From NCBI GenBank assembly GCA_009930355.1, contig RZYK01000007.1, forward strand, positions 1 to 25,434: a DNA stretch of 25,434 nucleotides, written 5' to 3'. Below, piece by piece: positions 22,966-25,434 of the stretch; the stretch's first letter is position 1, and each line of letters starts with the position of its first letter. A program made the translations under genes and the position numbers. The notes under the pieces were generated by a model. It had not been told where the DNA came from. It made no database searches and saw nothing but the letters and a program-made list of their open reading frames with translations. The stretch is from Campylobacterota bacterium. Its GTDB lineage: Bacteria > Campylobacterota > Campylobacteria > Campylobacterales > Sulfurospirillaceae.

Positions 22966-22977
22966 TTTACATGTAAA
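22966..22977. repeat. TTTACATGTAAA palindrome, copy 9 (polA leader, overlapping the ribosome-binding site)
   Basis: This exact 12-base copy lies 10-21 bases upstream of the polA GTG on the minus strand. Its last bases are shared with the AAAAGG ribosome-binding site, so anything bound here, or a hairpin formed here, would affect translation of polA. Confidence 0.95.
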
Positions 22978-23089
22978 GAATTTGAGTATCGCACACAAAG
23001 CTTATTTGCACGATACGAAAGCACCAAAGGTGTGTGAATGTAGCCGTTTATACGCAGTTGTTAAATCTCTTAAAAACCCTGCAAAAATA

Positions 23090-23899
23090 CTAATAAGACT
23101 CTTTTAACTTTTTAACAGCCTCTAAAAAAGAGTCCGTATCTAACTGCTCTTTTTCAAGTAAGCCTAAAGCCAAATTTAAACTACGCTCAGAAAGTGGTGC
23201 ATTAATAGGAAGCGCCGTTTTTACAATTTTCAGGGCAACCGCATAAGGGCGAATCTCATCGCAAGCATCATTCCACGATTCAGAATGTGCAATGGCATCC
23301 ACCATACGTTCATCAAACTTCCAATGTTTAAAGATAAGCGCAGCAACGTCACTGCTATTCATGCCCACAAACATTTTTTCAACATCAGCAACATTAATAC
23401 AATTTTCAATCTCTGAACGAAACTGATACGTCTCATCGTTTTTCACGACCTCATCAGCGATTAAAATCTTGCCAGTTTCTTGCAATAATGAAGCTAAAAA
23501 AAGCATATCAAGTTTTTTAGGGTCTACTTTGGTATACCAGCGCATCATCAACGCACTTTGCATCCCTGAGATAAGCGCAAACTCTTCTGGGCTAATTCCA
23601 TAAGGCGCCATATCGACTTGCAACAATTTTTTAATAGACATATCTGTCACTAAAGAGCGCGTCGTTGACATTCCAAAAAGACTTACAGCTTGAACAACAT
23701 TTTTGATTTCTCTGCGAAAACCATACAAAGGAGAATTTGCAACTTTTAAAAGGTTAGCAACAAGCATTGGGTCTTGCTCAATGACTCGGGCTAAATCACC
23801 CACACTGCTTTCAGAATTATGAAAAATCTCATTCATCTGATGAAAACTTTTTGGTAATGGGGGCAAAGCCTTAATACGCTCAGCAATCGCTTCTATCAT
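23090..23899 (-). CDS. HDOD-domain signalling protein
   Basis: The 269 residues are almost wholly an HDOD domain: LPPLPKSFHQMNEIF, then VIEQDPMLVANLLKVANSPLYG, VSLFGMSTTRSLV, LLQETGKILIADEV and the C-terminal helices. HDOD proteins are relatives of HD phosphohydrolases that usually lack the metal-binding His-Asp pair. Here LLQETG replaces the HD motif, so hydrolase activity is unlikely. They act as scaffolds in cyclic di-GMP, chemotaxis and other regulatory pathways. No second domain is present. AGAGAG lies just before ATG 23899, with a TATAAT 29 bases upstream. It is a single-gene unit. Partners are not readable from sequence. Confidence 0.88.
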   Translation of the reverse strand: MIEAIAERIKALPPLPKSFHQMNEIFHNSESSVGDLARVIEQDPMLVANLLKVANSPLYGFRREIKNVVQAVSLFGMSTTRSLVTDMSIKKLLQVDMAPYGISPEEFALISGMQSALMMRWYTKVDPKKLDMLFLASLLQETGKILIADEVVKNDETYQFRSEIENCINVADVEKMFVGMNSSDVAALIFKHWKFDERMVDAIAHSESWNDACDEIRPYAVALKIVKTALPINAPLSERSLNLALGLLEKEQLDTDSFLEAVKKLKESY

Positions 23900-23927
23900 A
23901 GCATCTCTCTTTTATTAATTTAAAGAG

Positions 23928-23933
23928 ATTATA
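23928..23933 (-). promoter_or_regulatory. -10 box of the HDOD gene
   Basis: A perfect TATAAT on the minus strand lies 29-34 bases before ATG 23899. It is placed between the strong terminator at 23954-23989 and the gene, as for an independent promoter. Confidence 0.62.
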
Positions 23934-23953
23934 ACGAGGTTTTATTAAAAAGC

Positions 23954-23989
23954 TAATAGAGTTCTTGCTGTTTTGCAAGAACTCTATTA
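23954..23989 (-). terminator. Strong rho-independent terminator after the dicarboxylate carrier gene
   Basis: A perfect 15-base stem (TAATAGAGTTCTTGC and its complement) surrounds a 6-base loop, 29 bases after the stop of the carrier gene. It is followed on the minus strand by GCTTTTTAA. Poly-A/poly-T runs on both sides mean it could also work in the other direction, though no plus-strand gene reaches it. Confidence 0.88.
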
Positions 23990-24017
23990 AAAAAATCTGA
24001 TTCGCCCTAAAGATACT

Positions 24018-25331
24018 TTACGAAGGAATTCCATCCTCAACGCTCTCAGGATGATTTAAAGCATGTCTAAACTTTTTCATATCAATTTGTTTATCCCATG
24101 CAGCCACCACCACACATGCAACGGCATTTCCACACAAGTTACCCACAGCTCTCATTTCGCTCATAAATTTATCCACACCTAAAAGCACTGAAACGGTTGC
24201 TACGGGGATAGAACCACCCATAGCAGACAAGGTTCCAGCTAAAACAATAAACCCTGAGCCCGTAACCCCTACTGCCCCTTTTGAAGTGACCATAAGAATA
24301 AAAATAATACTAAGCTCTTCGGCTAAGGTAAGCGGGATATTGAACGCTTGTGAGATAAAAATAATAGAAAGAGAGAGGTAAATGTTGGTACAATCAAGAT
24401 TGAACGAATAGCCTGTTGGAATCACAAGCCCTGTCGTACCACGACTCACTCCCGCAGCTTCCAAACGTCTCATAAGAGGAGCGAGTGCTGACTCACTAGA
24501 AGAGGTTGCAAAGACAATAAGCACTTCTTTGGAGATAAAACGCATAAATTTAAAAATATTAATTTTAAAAATCGCCATAATAAGACCCAAAACACCAAAA
24601 ATAAATACAAGAACGGAAACAAACATAACACCCAGTAGACTTGCCATATTAATTAACGAAGCTACACCAAATTTACCAATGAGAAATGCCATTGCACTAA
24701 AACTTGCGATAGGACTTAGCCACATTAAAATCGTTAAAATTTTAAAGAAAAAGTTTTGTGCTTGCTCAAGAGGACGTAAAATTGCCTCTTTGTATTTTCC
24801 ACCAAACGCAGAGATTAAAATAGCAAAAGTAAGTGCCATTACCAATACTTGTAAAGTATTGCCATTGATAAATGGCGTAATAGGGTCATGCGGAATTGCA
24901 CTTTTTAAAATCGACCATGCAGAACCCACTTCTTGTGTATTTTGTGTAAACTTTGAAACGCTCTCAGGGTCAAGCGAATCGGCCGAGAGATTCATGCCAT
25001 TGCCAGCACCCAAAACATTTCCAAAAATAACACCAATGGCTAAGGCAAACGTACTCACCACTTCAAAGTAGATAAAAGCCTTAAAACCAATCGTTCCAAC
25101 TTCTTTTAAACTCTCCAGTCCCACAATACCTGAGATAATCGTTAAGAAAATAATCGGTCCTACTAGCCATTTTAAAATCTGAATAAACCAATCAATTCCA
25201 GGTTTGGTTTGCACACCCATCTCGGGATTAACAATACCTAATCCAATACCTGCGATGATGGCAACCACCACCCAAAACGCTAAACTTTTAATCGTATAGC
25301 TCTTCCAATCTCTCTTTTTTCTATGCCCCAA
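24018..25331 (-). CDS. C4-dicarboxylate (DctA-type) sodium/proton symporter of the DAACS family
   Basis: This secondary carrier of 437 residues is probably for succinate, fumarate or malate. The family architecture is visible: N-terminal membrane helices (first at about 19-40), the LVGPIIFLTIISGIVGL segment, hairpin 1 with the serine-rich ATSSSESALAPL, PTGYSFNLDCTNIYLS in helix 7, hairpin 2 around SKGAVGVTGSGFIVLAGTL, and DKFMSEMRAVGNLCGNAVA in helix 8 with the substrate-region Asp and Arg. NLDCTNIY differs from the usual NLDGTSIY. TTG 25331 is preferred because AAGGA lies six bases upstream. A TTG two codons earlier is too close to that site. Closely related glutamate/aspartate carriers are an alternative identity. 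Confidence 0.88.
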   Translation of the reverse strand: MGHRKKRDWKSYTIKSLAFWVVVAIIAGIGLGIVNPEMGVQTKPGIDWFIQILKWLVGPIIFLTIISGIVGLESLKEVGTIGFKAFIYFEVVSTFALAIGVIFGNVLGAGNGMNLSADSLDPESVSKFTQNTQEVGSAWSILKSAIPHDPITPFINGNTLQVLVMALTFAILISAFGGKYKEAILRPLEQAQNFFFKILTILMWLSPIASFSAMAFLIGKFGVASLINMASLLGVMFVSVLVFIFGVLGLIMAIFKINIFKFMRFISKEVLIVFATSSSESALAPLMRRLEAAGVSRGTTGLVIPTGYSFNLDCTNIYLSLSIIFISQAFNIPLTLAEELSIIFILMVTSKGAVGVTGSGFIVLAGTLSAMGGSIPVATVSVLLGVDKFMSEMRAVGNLCGNAVACVVVAAWDKQIDMKKFRHALNHPESVEDGIPS

Positions 25332-25361
25332 GCCCAATCCTTTTTATCTGATTAAGCGAGG

Positions 25362-25367
25362 ATTATA
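25362..25367 (-). promoter_or_regulatory. -10 box of the dicarboxylate carrier gene
   Basis: A perfect TATAAT on the minus strand lies 31-36 bases upstream of the chosen TTG, with AAGGA in the leader between. Upstream, at 25398-25405, there is a degenerate TACATGTA related to the dispersed palindrome. Confidence 0.6.
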
Positions 25368-25434
25368 ATGAAAAGTTATGTCTAACTTATGTTTTCTTAC
25401 ATGTAGAGCTATTTATAGGTTTGTTTAAGAAAAC

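Noticed and set aside
22957..23089. The 133-base gap between polA and the HDOD gene, as a possible small RNA or riboswitch
   Set aside because: It holds only weak inverted repeats (GTATCG/CGATAC at 22986-23016, CACC/GGTG near 23022), no conserved riboswitch features, no good small frame and no strong terminator. Apart from palindrome copy 9, I see nothing supportable.
24529..25071. A 180-codon open frame on the plus strand opposite the dicarboxylate carrier gene
   Set aside because: It is wholly antisense to a clear transporter gene, is rich in Ile/Lys from the reversed hydrophobic codons, has no ribosome-binding site and matches no family I know.
1..25434. The palindromes considered as insertion-sequence ends, REP elements or a CRISPR array
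   Set aside because: No transposase, target duplications, regular spacing or conserved flanks longer than a few bases are seen, and most copies lie inside intact housekeeping genes.

Overview
The window looks like a chromosomal segment of a Campylobacterota (epsilonproteobacterial) bacterium, most likely Sulfurospirillum or a close relative. The evidence is the low GC content, the use of an extended TATAAT-type -10 without an obvious -35, and the gene order gatC - cvpA - fur - lysS - glyA - DUF1882 - SPOR protein - aroE. I recall that order from the Campylobacter jejuni block Cj0398-Cj0405. Many protein sequences, notably Fur, LysS and DUF1882, are also of the Campylobacter/Helicobacter type. 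Genes are dense, and no gene-free stretch exceeds about 150 bases. I see no tRNA, rRNA, CRISPR array, insertion sequence or prophage.

Left part (1-11784), mostly plus strand. The 5' part of a small membrane-protein gene runs off the left edge on the minus strand. A divergent promoter then starts a long co-directional block: gatC, a PilT-type ATPase, a GGDEF protein, a CvpA-family membrane protein, fur, lysS, glyA, a DUF1882 protein, a SPOR-domain protein, a TrpE-type chorismate enzyme, aroE and an AMP-forming acyl-CoA ligase. Amino-acyl-tRNA supply, one-carbon metabolism, aromatic biosynthesis, iron regulation and surface motility are interleaved. The block ends at a hairpin shared with the convergent genes.

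Middle part (11822-17878), minus strand. An ErcA-like iron alcohol dehydrogenase overlaps a PAS-GGDEF-EAL protein. Next comes an ATGA-coupled chain of OmpR-type response regulator, histidine kinase and RecR. A Spy/CpxP-like periplasmic protein is divergent from dnaJ, and an array of helically phased TTAA half-sites sits between them.

Right part (18029-25434). dnaJ and a YgjP-like metallopeptidase run on the plus strand, converging on polA-mntP, followed by an HDOD-domain gene and a DctA-type dicarboxylate carrier, all on the minus strand.

The most striking signal is not a gene. The 12-base palindrome TTTACATGTAAA occurs nine times exactly, plus one 10-base core copy. At this base composition I would expect roughly 0.01 copies. 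Seven copies are inside coding regions in different genes and reading frames, one overlaps the polA ribosome-binding site, and one forms the core of the intergenic hairpin at 11783-11810. This has the character of a genome-wide highly iterated palindrome of unknown role.
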